The translations under genes and the position numbers were made by a program. From positions 1 to 22,694 of the forward strand of contig CAYUYM010000032.1 of the NCBI GenBank assembly GCA_964449305.1: 22,694 nucleotides of DNA, in the 5' to 3' direction. Source of the stretch: CAYUYM01 sp964449305. Its GTDB lineage: Bacteria > Bacteroidota > Ignavibacteria > SZUA-365 > CAYQST01. The notes under the pieces are model-generated. The model was not told the origin of the DNA and did not search any database. It saw only the letters and a list, made by a program, of their open reading frames with translations. The first letter of the stretch is position 1. Each line of letters opens with the position of its first letter. Shown one piece after another: positions 1-7,895 of the stretch.

Positions 1-17
1 CCGTCCGATCAACCGAC

Positions 18-39
18 CGTCGTCCCCGCGTCGTCCCCG
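18..39. repeat. two-copy 11-bp tandem repeat
   Basis: Two exact adjacent copies of CGTCGTCCCCG lie in the non-coding DNA at the left edge. Further right, at 94-105, there is a short CGCC-TTCG-GGCG hairpin with a stable-type tetraloop but no T-run after it. No gene is visible between 1 and 142. These may belong to the 3' region of a gene outside the window. Confidence 0.4.
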
Positions 40-142
40 CGATGCGGGCCGCTTTGCGAATCCCCGGTGAATTGGCTACCTTGACCCTGCTTCCGCCTTC
101 GGGCGATCATCGCATTTCACCTTCATCAGCATCGCTTCCTCC

Positions 143-226
143 ATGGGTTTGAACCGTACCTCGTACCGGACATCATGGGAGTATCGCACCAGCCTGTTAA
201 CACCGTCCAATGATCTCCGCTCCTGA
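143..226 (+). other. possible 27-codon upstream ORF overlapping the drmD start
   Basis: An ATG at 143 opens a 27-codon frame that stops at 224-226, just inside drmD, which starts at 210 in a different frame. It follows a pyrimidine/CATC-rich stretch (TTCATCAGCATC...CTCC) similar to the one directly before the drmA ATG. There is no Shine-Dalgarno before either ATG. It could be a translated leader that feeds ribosomes to drmD, or chance. The drmD N-terminus (GQLVVVRKRPFVVLEV) fits the start of an SNF2-type protein, so this ORF is not an extension of drmD. Confidence 0.2.
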
Positions 227-3200
227 AGTCGGCCAGTTGGTCGTTGTCCGCAAGCGCCCGTTCGTGGTGCTTGAGGTTATTCCATCCATCCCGGGACAGT
301 CCGGCGAGCTTCGAACGCCAACCCACCTCGTCCGCCTTTCCTCTGTCGAGGATGACGGACTCGGTGAGGAACTCCAGGTGATCTGGGAGATCGAACCCGG
401 AACATCGGTTCATGAACAGTCCACACTGCCTGAACCAACGACGTTCGATGCTCCTCTGCGTCTCCAAGCCTTTCTTGATGCCGTGCGTTGGGGCGCCGTG
501 TCACAGGCCGATGACAAAGCCCTGCAATCGCCCTTTCGCAGCGGTATCGAAATCGAGGAATATCAGCTCGATCCCGTCGTACGGGCTTTGTCCATGCCAC
601 GCGTGAACCTGCTTATCGCTGATGATGTCGGCCTTGGCAAGACGATTGAAGCAGGCTTGGTCGTGCAAGAGCTGATCCTCAGGCATCGTGTCCGATCGGT
701 GCTTGTTGTCTGTCCGTCGTCTCTGCAGCTTCAATGGAAGGAGGAGATGCGCGACAAATTCGGCCTGGAATTCCGGATCATCGACAGCGAGTCCATCGGT
801 GAGCTGCGGCGCAAGCGCGGTATCCATGTCAATCCTTGGCGGCATTTCCCGCGCCTGATTACATCCATCGATTACATCAAGCGCGAGCGGCCCTTGCGCA
901 GCTTCCACGAGACGCTGCCTGCGGGCGATGAACCCACCTACCCGCGTGCCTATGATCTGCTGATCGTCGACGAGGCACACAATGTTGCGCCATCGGGGCG
1001 TGGCCGCTATGCCACCGATTCCCAACGCACCACCGCAATCCGCTCCCTCGCGCGGCATTTCGAGCACAAGCTCTTCCTCTCCGCCACCCCGCACAACGGC
1101 TATCGCGAGAGCTTCATCGCCCTGCTCGAACTTCTCGATGCCCAGCGCTTTGCCCGCACCGTCGAGCCTGTCCGCGCCCAGCTTGATGCCGTCATGGTGC
1201 GTCGAATGAAATCCGAACTCAAGGCCAACTGGGATGGGACACCCCGTTTTCCGGAACGCAAGGTGACGCATCTGGAAGTGCCATATACGGAGACGGAGCG
1301 CGAGGTCCATCGGTTGTTGCAGGAGTACTCCACGAAGCGACTGAATAGGGCCAAGGAGAATGGTGATTCCATTGCAACGGAATTCGTGCTCAAGCTGCTC
1401 AAGAAGCGCCTGTTTTCATCACCTGCTGCCTTTCAGACAACGCTTGACAAACATATCGCCAACATCGGAAGCCGGAAGGGGGCCGGTACCATCATGCGGG
1501 CGATTGAGGATTATGGCGATGACTATGCCGACGATGAGGTGTACGAGGATGAGACCCGCGATGTGATGTCGATCGCTTCCGGAGGCATGAACGAACCAAC
1601 GCAGGAGGAACGTGTGCTTCTGGAGCGCTTACACACCCTTGCGGACAAGGCGGCCCAGCGCGCCGACAGCAAGGCGCACACCCTGATCGATTGGCTGAAC
1701 GCCACTCTCCGGCCCGATGGTCCATGGAACAACGAGCGTGTCATCATCTTCACCGAATATCGGGCGACACAGAAATGGCTGCATGACATCCTCGCCCGGC
1801 ATGGCTTTGCCTCCGGTCAACGGATGAGTCTGATCTATGGCGGTATGCCCAATGACGATCGAGAGACGGTGAAGGCGGCGTTTCAGGCGCATCCATCCGC
1901 AGCCCCTGTGCGCATCCTGCTCACCACCGATGCAGCCTCCGAGGGGGTGAACCTCCAGAATCACTGCTCCCGCCTCATCCATTTCGAGATTCCCTGGAAT
2001 CCCAACCGGATGGAACAGCGCAATGGCCGCGTGGATCGCCATGGCCAACGCGCACCCGAGGTTCGGATCTTCCATTTTGTTGGTAAGGGCTTCGATGCCA
2101 CCGCATCCCATACCAGGATCGGCGATCTCGATGCCGATCTCGAATTCCTTATGCGCGCGGCTCTCAAGGTGGAGACCATTCGCGAGGATCTCGGCAAGGT
2201 GGGACCGGTGATCGCCGCACAGGTGGAGGAAGCCATGCTCGGCAAGCGCTCGGCGCTCAACACCTCTCGCGCCGAGGATGAGGCAGCGCCCGTGCGGCGG
2301 ATGCTGCGCTTCGAACGTGAGCTTCGTCAGCAACTCGAGCGCCTCGCCCGGCAGTTGCACGACACCAGGGACGAACTGCATCTGACACCGGATCATATCG
2401 AAAACGTGGTGCGTGTCGGTCTGGAACTGGCCGGTCAACCCGCACTCATCCCCGCCCAGGTCGATGGCCTGTGGCCCGATCCTCGAGGCCGCCGACGCTC
2501 ATGTCCGGTCTTCCACCTGCCTGCGCTTGCCAACAGCTGGGCGCAGTGCCTCGACGGCCTCGCGCACCCCCACACGCACAAGATCCGCCCCGTCGTCTTC
2601 GACGCCGCGCTCGCCACCGGCCGCGACGACGTCGTGCTCGCGCATCTCAACCATCGTCTTGTGCAGATGTGCCTTCGTCTGCTTCGCGCGGAAATATGGT
2701 CCCTCGGTAATCGACCCAAACACCTTGCTCGCGTATCTGCCTGTGTGGCGACGGATGATGCGCTCCGGGAACCGGTGGTGCTGGCCCACGGCCGCATCGT
2801 GGTGCTCGGCGGCGACAACCATCGCCTCCACGAGGAAATCATCACTGCGGGAGGCGCGCTGGACGGCGGCAGATTCCGGCGGCTCAAGGTGGGCGAGGTC
2901 GAGGCTGCCATGGCTGCGGTTGGCCGCGAGCCTGTTCCCGAAGCCACCGCAGGCACCCTACGGGAGCTTTGGCCGCGACATCGCGAAGCCCTGCGTGAGG
3001 CGCTGAAGGCACGCGAGAAGGAGCGCACCCGGTCGCTCGGAGCAACGCTCGATGCAAGGTGCGAACAGGAAGTTGACAAGATCACCGCCATCATGACGGA
3101 ACTCAAGGCCGCAATTGAAACCGAGCTGGCGAAGAAGGATGATCCCCAATTTATTCTCGATCTGACCTTTGATGAACCGGGACGTGTGCAGCGTGAGTCC

Positions 3201-3368
3201 GATTTTGCTGCTCTTCGACGGCGAGTGAAGGAAATTCCTGACGAAATCCGGCACGAAGCCGAGCATATCCGGTCGCGCTTTGCCACACCACTGTCCCGAC
3301 TGTTCCCGGTGGCCATCACCTACATCCTGCCACGCCGGCTTGTCCAAACAACAGGCGGCGGACGATGA
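210..3368 (+). CDS. drmD: DrmD, SNF2-family helicase of class 1 DISARM
   Basis: This 1052-residue SNF2/RapA-like superfamily 2 ATPase is the class 1 signature gene of DISARM. Visible in order are a Q-motif-like EEYQLDPV (about 117-123), Walker A DDVGLGKT (138-145), the Walker B DEAH box (254-257), SAT (291-293), motif V TTDAASEGVNLQ (572-583) and motif VI QRNGRVDRHGQ with the arginine finger (603-613). A charged, probably coiled-coil stretch follows near 930-985. All catalytic motifs are intact. The start at 210 gives the short beta-rich N-terminus expected (GQLVVVRKRPFVVLEV); no clear ribosome-binding site precedes it. It is first in the operon, with drmMI 72 bp downstream. By itself the protein could be any SNF2 defence helicase; the neighbours drmMI-A-B-C make the assignment. 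In DISARM its exact role is not settled; an ATP-driven DNA-translocating accessory function is inferred. Confidence 0.92.
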   Translation: MISAPEVGQLVVVRKRPFVVLEVIPSIPGQSGELRTPTHLVRLSSVEDDGLGEELQVIWEIEPGTSVHEQSTLPEPTTFDAPLRLQAFLDAVRWGAVSQADDKALQSPFRSGIEIEEYQLDPVVRALSMPRVNLLIADDVGLGKTIEAGLVVQELILRHRVRSVLVVCPSSLQLQWKEEMRDKFGLEFRIIDSESIGELRRKRGIHVNPWRHFPRLITSIDYIKRERPLRSFHETLPAGDEPTYPRAYDLLIVDEAHNVAPSGRGRYATDSQRTTAIRSLARHFEHKLFLSATPHNGYRESFIALLELLDAQRFARTVEPVRAQLDAVMVRRMKSELKANWDGTPRFPERKVTHLEVPYTETEREVHRLLQEYSTKRLNRAKENGDSIATEFVLKLLKKRLFSSPAAFQTTLDKHIANIGSRKGAGTIMRAIEDYGDDYADDEVYEDETRDVMSIASGGMNEPTQEERVLLERLHTLADKAAQRADSKAHTLIDWLNATLRPDGPWNNERVIIFTEYRATQKWLHDILARHGFASGQRMSLIYGGMPNDDRETVKAAFQAHPSAAPVRILLTTDAASEGVNLQNHCSRLIHFEIPWNPNRMEQRNGRVDRHGQRAPEVRIFHFVGKGFDATASHTRIGDLDADLEFLMRAALKVETIREDLGKVGPVIAAQVEEAMLGKRSALNTSRAEDEAAPVRRMLRFERELRQQLERLARQLHDTRDELHLTPDHIENVVRVGLELAGQPALIPAQVDGLWPDPRGRRRSCPVFHLPALANSWAQCLDGLAHPHTHKIRPVVFDAALATGRDDVVLAHLNHRLVQMCLRLLRAEIWSLGNRPKHLARVSACVATDDALREPVVLAHGRIVVLGGDNHRLHEEIITAGGALDGGRFRRLKVGEVEAAMAAVGREPVPEATAGTLRELWPRHREALREALKAREKERTRSLGATLDARCEQEVDKITAIMTELKAAIETELAKKDDPQFILDLTFDEPGRVQRESDFAALRRRVKEIPDEIRHEAEHIRSRFATPLSRLFPVAITYILPRRLVQTTGGGR

Positions 3369-3439
3369 GCATCCGCATCCACGTTTTCGCGCTGAATACC
3401 AGCGTATGTCACTCGGTCAACTCCGCACGCAGCAACTGA
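3365..3439 (+). other. 24-codon bridging ORF between drmD and drmMI
   Basis: The ATG at 3365 overlaps the drmD stop codon as ATGA, and the frame stays open for 24 codons to a TGA at 3437-3439, one base before the drmMI ATG. The peptide (MSIRIHVFALNTSV...) resembles nothing I know. The geometry suits termination-reinitiation coupling across an otherwise 72-bp gap, and a similar bridge exists between drmA and drmB. It could be chance. Confidence 0.25.
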
Positions 3440-3440
3440 T

Positions 3441-6400
3441 ATGAACCTCACCCGCCACCATGCCGACTGGCTCTCGCTCATCGAGGTCTCCGGTCCCTTC
3501 GTGTCCCTGCCCGTGCTCCTGCGCGTGTTCCCGGATGGCCTCGAACCCCGTGATCCCGAGAAGGCCCGTGCGCTCCGCGATGCCTGGGAGGATTGGCTCA
3601 GTCAACCCGGGAATCCTGCCGTGCATCGCCAGTGGATCAGTCATGTGCTGGCCGAGCTGCTGGGATATTCTCCGCAGCTGTTGCGAGAAGGTCAAAGCAT
3701 GCCGCCGGGACTCGAAGCCGCCATGCCCGTGCAGGGCGAGCTCCTGCGTCCTGATTTCGCGCTGGTGGAGCCTCTGGGACGCACGGATGCCGGCGCACCC
3801 CGCCTCCTGATTGCAGTGCATCCTGCCACCCAATCGCTTGACAAGCCCCTCGCTGAGCGGCGCTGGAAGGCCACGCCCGCGACGCGCATGATGGAGCTGC
3901 TGCACGCGACCAATGTGCCCCTCGGACTCGTGACCAACGGCGGCCAGTGGATGCTGGTGTTCGCACCACGCGGCGAAACCACGGGCTTTGCCTCGTGGTA
4001 TGCCGAGCTCTGGATGGACGAGCATGTCACGTTGCGCGCCTTTCATTCGCTGCTGGGCGTGCGTCGCTTCTTTGGCGTCGCGGATGGCGACACGCTGGCC
4101 GGAATGCTCACAGCTTCCTCCGAGGATCAGCATGAGGTGGCCGACCAGCTTGGCATGCAGGTGCGCGAGGCCGTGGAAGTGCTGGTGCAATGTCTCGATG
4201 CACTGGATCGTGAGTCCCACGGAACACTGTTGCACGGTGTATCGGAGTCCCATTTGTACAATGCCGCACTCACGGTGATGATGCGGCTCGTGTTTCTGTT
4301 CAGCGCCGAAGAGCGCGGCCTGCTGCATCTCGGCGAGCCGCTCTACGACGAGAACTATGCGCTCTCCACCCTGCGCGATCAGCTCCAGGAGATCGCCGAT
4401 CAGCATGGCGAGGAGGTGCTGGAGCGGCGCCACGATGCCTGGGCACGGTTGCTCGCCACCTTCCGCGCGGTGCATGGCGGCATCGAACACCAGGACCTCA
4501 TGATGCAGGCCTACGGCGGTTCGCTCTTCGATCCGGACCAGTATCCCTTCCTCGAAGGCCGCCCGGCCGGCGGCAGTTGGCGACATGAGCAGGCGGAACC
4601 CCTGGCCGTGGACAACCGCGTGGTGCTCCATCTGCTGAATTCGCTGCAACGCCTGCGCATCCGGCTTCCCGGCGCGGGGCAGGCCGAAACCCGCCGTGTG
4701 TCCTTCCGTGCTCTCGATGTGGAGCAGATCGGCACCGTGTATGAGGGTCTGCTCGACCACACCGCCGTACGGGCCTCGAGTCCGGTGCTCGGTCTCCGCG
4801 GCGCAAAGGGGAGGCAGCCCATGATCCCGCTGGCAAGGCTTGAAGCGCTCCGCGACAAGGGAGGGAGTGCTTTGCCCGAGTTTCTTCGCGATGAGACCGG
4901 CAGATCCCTGAAATCCTTGGAGAATGCCCTGATGCAGGAGAGCATTGCGGACGAGCATGCCCTTCGCATCGCATGCGGGCAGGATGCCGCGCTCCATGCC
5001 CGTGTGCGCCCCTTTGCCGCGCTCCTGCGTGAGGACTCCTTTGGACGCCCGTTGGTGGTGCCGGATGGGGGCATGCATATCGCGACCGGCAACCTGCGGC
5101 GCAGCACCGGCACGCATTACACCCCGCCATCGCTCACCGGTCCGATTGTCACGCACACGTTGGAACCTTTGGTTTTTGAGGGACCCGCCGAGGGCCTGCC
5201 GCCGGAGCGCTGGACGCTGAAGCCGCCCGCTGCGCTGCTCGATCTGCGCATCTGCGACATGGCAATGGGCTCGGGCGCCTTCCTCGTACAGGCCTGCCGC
5301 TATCTTGCCGACCGCCTCGTTGAGGCCTGGGAGGCGGTGGAGGAGGCACACCCCGGCGAGGTGCTGATCTCCCCGGAAGGCGGACTCTCGCACGGCGCAC
5401 CCACCGAGCGCCTTTTGCCCGGCGATGCCGCCGAGCGCGTGGCCATCGCGCGGCGATTTGTCGCGGACCGCTGCCTCCATGGAGTGGACATCAATCCCAT
5501 GGCCGTGGAGATGGCCAAGCTCTCGATGTGGCTGGTGACTGTGGATCGCGACCGGCCCTTCACCTTCCTCGACCATGCCTTCCTCTGCGGCGACTCACTG
5601 ATGGGCATCACCTCCATCGACCAGCTCCGGCGCTTCAGCCTGCGCCCCGGGTTGGGCGGACAGCTCACGCTGGCCATGCCGACCATGGAGGCGGAAATTG
5701 GCGGGGCCCTGCGGGCGCGCATGGCGCTCGAAGCCCTGCCCTCCGACACGCCCGCGCAGGTGGCTGCGAAGGCCGCGCTCCTGGCCGAGGCCCGGGATGC
5801 GGTCTCCACACTGCACGCGGTGGCCGATGTGCTCGTGGCCTTTGAGCTGCAGGGCTGGACGGGCCGGGCCTGGGAGCAGCAGCGCACCGCGGTGATCGAG
5901 GAGATCACCGAACAGATGGCCCTGGGGCGGGACGCGCTCCTGGAATATGCCGGCGAGCAGCTCGAATCCCGCCGCTGCCTGCATTGGGCCTTGGTCTTTC
6001 CCGAGATCATGAACCGGGGCGGCTTCGACGCCTTTGTAGGCAACCCTCCGTTTGTGGGAGGGAAGAAAATCTCTGGCTTCGTGGGAAAGGAATATCGAGA
6101 GTTTCTGGTCGATGTTATCGGTAGGGGGGTCAAAGGGAATGCTGATCTCTGCGCCTATTTTTTCCTGCGTGTGGGCGAGCTGTCGCGGGATGACGGCATG
6201 GCGGGGTTGGTGGCCACCAACACGATCGCACAGGGCGACACCCGCGAGGTGGGGTTGGACCAGATTGTCGCCGTCGGTTGCACGATCCCGCGCGCGATGC
6301 CCTCAGCGCCCTGGCCCGGCGAAGCCGCGCTGGAGGTTGCGCATGTCTGGTTGCGAAAGGGCGGGTGGAAAGGTCCGCATATTCTGCAGGATGCAGAAGT

Positions 6401-7583
6401 TGCCGGCATCACACCGATGCTAACGCTGCCAGGCCGTCTGCAGGGCAAACCGTTTCGGCTCAAGGAAAACGAGGGGAAATCCTTTCAGGGTTCGATCGTG
6501 CTCGGCATGGGCTTCGTGCTCACGCCCGAGGAGGCCGGTGCGCTGATCGCGCGAGACCCGAGGAACCGCGACTGCCTCTTCCCCTATCTCAATGGCGAAG
6601 ACCTCAACTCCAGACCCGATCAATCCGCCAGCCGCTGGGTGATCAATTTCCATGACTGGCCCCTTGCGAGAGAAGCGGATGGAAGCTGGAACGATACGGA
6701 TGCGAATCAAAGGAAAGAATTCATGCGGAGCGGGATAGTACCTCGCGATTATCCCGACCCGGTGGCGGAGGATTATCCGGAACTCCTTCAAATCGTAGAA
6801 TCCAAAGTAAAACCAGAAAGAGTCAGGCGAAATGCAAAGGGTGACTTTGTTTTGCGGTATCCTTTGTTCCATAAATGGTGGATATACGCTGACAAACGTC
6901 CAGAGCTCTATGCCACGATTGCCGGGATGGAGCGAGTGTTGGTGGTCCCACTCGTCACGAAACACTTTGGCGTTGCCGTGATTTCGTTAAAGGTAGTTTA
7001 CTCTCACGCTTTAGGCGTGGTCGCCAATTCTTCCTATAGTTGTTTGGCGATAATTCAATCAACAATTCATGATCAATGGGCAAGAACACAAGGATCAAGT
7101 CTTGAAACCAGGATGAGATACACTCCATCCGATTGCCTCGAAACCTACCCCTTTCCATCCTCTGACAGCAAACTGGATTCAATCGGAGAGCGGTATTATA
7201 ACCATCGTCAGTCCATCATGCGATCACGCCATGAAGGCCTGACAAAGACCTACAACCGCTTCCATGATCCCAAGGAGGCAGCGGAGGACATTGTTCAACT
7301 CCGGCAGCTTCATCGAGAGATGGACGAGGCTGTGGCCGCCGCCTACGGCTGGCACGACCTGGACTTGGGGCACGGCTTTCACGAAACCAAACAGGGGCTG
7401 CGGTACACGATCTGCGAAGCCGCCCGCCGGGAAGTCCTTGATCGCCTCCTGGAGCTGAACCATGCCCGTCACGCCGCCGAGCAAGTCGCCTCTCTTCGCA
7501 TGGTAGCGGAACCGGGGGTGAAGTACGCGGCGAAGAAGCGAAAGAAGGGGGAGAGTGGTGGGCAGGTGGAGCTGGGGCTGTGA
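3441..7583 (+). CDS. drmMI: DrmMI, N6-adenine DNA methyltransferase of class 1 DISARM
   Basis: This large (1380-residue) class I SAM-dependent adenine methyltransferase is built like PglX/type IIG enzymes. The SAM-binding motif I is DMAMGSGAFL (606-615), followed by HGVDINPMAVEMAKLSMWL (about 681-699), and the catalytic motif IV NPPF, specific for N6-adenine, is at 868-871. The first 550 residues are a large N-terminal region typical of such enzymes; I see no intact nuclease motif there. The C-terminal third, with the sequence IHDQWARTQGSSLETRMRYTPSD, looks like the target-recognition region. In DISARM this enzyme marks host DNA so that it is spared. The segment encoding residues about 1114-1223 is much more AT-rich than the rest, suggesting a swapped specificity module. 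A PglX of BREX would look similar, but no BREX genes are here. The start codon follows a bridging mini-ORF from drmD. Confidence 0.92.
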   Translation: MNLTRHHADWLSLIEVSGPFVSLPVLLRVFPDGLEPRDPEKARALRDAWEDWLSQPGNPAVHRQWISHVLAELLGYSPQLLREGQSMPPGLEAAMPVQGELLRPDFALVEPLGRTDAGAPRLLIAVHPATQSLDKPLAERRWKATPATRMMELLHATNVPLGLVTNGGQWMLVFAPRGETTGFASWYAELWMDEHVTLRAFHSLLGVRRFFGVADGDTLAGMLTASSEDQHEVADQLGMQVREAVEVLVQCLDALDRESHGTLLHGVSESHLYNAALTVMMRLVFLFSAEERGLLHLGEPLYDENYALSTLRDQLQEIADQHGEEVLERRHDAWARLLATFRAVHGGIEHQDLMMQAYGGSLFDPDQYPFLEGRPAGGSWRHEQAEPLAVDNRVVLHLLNSLQRLRIRLPGAGQAETRRVSFRALDVEQIGTVYEGLLDHTAVRASSPVLGLRGAKGRQPMIPLARLEALRDKGGSALPEFLRDETGRSLKSLENALMQESIADEHALRIACGQDAALHARVRPFAALLREDSFGRPLVVPDGGMHIATGNLRRSTGTHYTPPSLTGPIVTHTLEPLVFEGPAEGLPPERWTLKPPAALLDLRICDMAMGSGAFLVQACRYLADRLVEAWEAVEEAHPGEVLISPEGGLSHGAPTERLLPGDAAERVAIARRFVADRCLHGVDINPMAVEMAKLSMWLVTVDRDRPFTFLDHAFLCGDSLMGITSIDQLRRFSLRPGLGGQLTLAMPTMEAEIGGALRARMALEALPSDTPAQVAAKAALLAEARDAVSTLHAVADVLVAFELQGWTGRAWEQQRTAVIEEITEQMALGRDALLEYAGEQLESRRCLHWALVFPEIMNRGGFDAFVGNPPFVGGKKISGFVGKEYREFLVDVIGRGVKGNADLCAYFFLRVGELSRDDGMAGLVATNTIAQGDTREVGLDQIVAVGCTIPRAMPSAPWPGEAALEVAHVWLRKGGWKGPHILQDAEVAGITPMLTLPGRLQGKPFRLKENEGKSFQGSIVLGMGFVLTPEEAGALIARDPRNRDCLFPYLNGEDLNSRPDQSASRWVINFHDWPLAREADGSWNDTDANQRKEFMRSGIVPRDYPDPVAEDYPELLQIVESKVKPERVRRNAKGDFVLRYPLFHKWWIYADKRPELYATIAGMERVLVVPLVTKHFGVAVISLKVVYSHALGVVANSSYSCLAIIQSTIHDQWARTQGSSLETRMRYTPSDCLETYPFPSSDSKLDSIGERYYNHRQSIMRSRHEGLTKTYNRFHDPKEAAEDIVQLRQLHREMDEAVAAAYGWHDLDLGHGFHETKQGLRYTICEAARREVLDRLLELNHARHAAEQVASLRMVAEPGVKYAAKKRKKGESGGQVELGL

Positions 7584-7895
7584 GGGAGGCGCGAAAAACG
7601 AGGGGCGGTATGAGTCCTCTGAATGCGTCCGTGGGATTGCTGCTGCATGCGCCACCGTTCACCCCGGTCCACGGGGCTCGCACATGGGTGAGCGTGACGG
7701 CGGGCACAGCACTCGTGGACCGGCTGAAGGTGCCGCTCCTGGACGGTTGCCGGGCCCACTTCGACGCAGTGCAGTGCAGGCTTCGACAGGCCCAGGGACC
7801 GTGATTTCGGCCGAGCTGATCGGCGGAGGCGTACGTTTCCAGAGGGCCCGTTTCGTCATTCATCATCGTCCTTCATCAACATCCCCATCCTCCCC
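7584..7895. other. 312-bp intra-operon spacer without a recognised gene
   Basis: This spacer splits the otherwise compact DISARM operon between drmMI and drmA. A GTG at 7580 overlapping the drmMI stop opens a 74-codon frame ending at 7804, but its product has no recognisable fold and the frame ends 91 bp before drmA. Near 7665-7700 there are small inverted repeats (for example CCCCG-GTCCA-CGGGG). Bases 7781-7800 resemble a dispersed intergenic repeat described separately. The last 50 bases before drmA are CATC/pyrimidine-rich. It may hold an internal promoter, but I cannot point to convincing boxes. Confidence 0.5.
7780..7802 (+). repeat. degenerate copy of a widespread short intergenic repeat (CTTCGACAGGCxCAGGGACC type)
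   Basis: The stretch GCTTCGACAGGCCCAGGGAC is one substitution away from a CTTCGACAGGCTCAGGGACC motif that I recall as recurring between genes in many bacterial genomes. Only one copy lies in this window, so its repeat nature rests on recall, not on the sequence here. Confidence 0.35.

Noticed and set aside
3417..5576. 719-codon open frame on the minus strand
   Set aside because: It lies fully antisense to drmMI, has a His/Gly/Gln-rich composition without domain pattern, and is explained by the GC-rich codon structure of the sense gene.
210..7583. BREX or Pgl system instead of DISARM
   Set aside because: DrmMI resembles PglX and DrmD resembles other defence helicases, but BrxC, PglZ, BrxA/B and BrxL are absent while DrmA, DrmB and DrmC are all present.
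7580..7804. 74-codon GTG frame overlapping the drmMI stop as a possible extra DISARM gene
   Set aside because: No Shine-Dalgarno and no recognisable domain, and it ends 91 bp before drmA. It is kept only as part of the spacer description.
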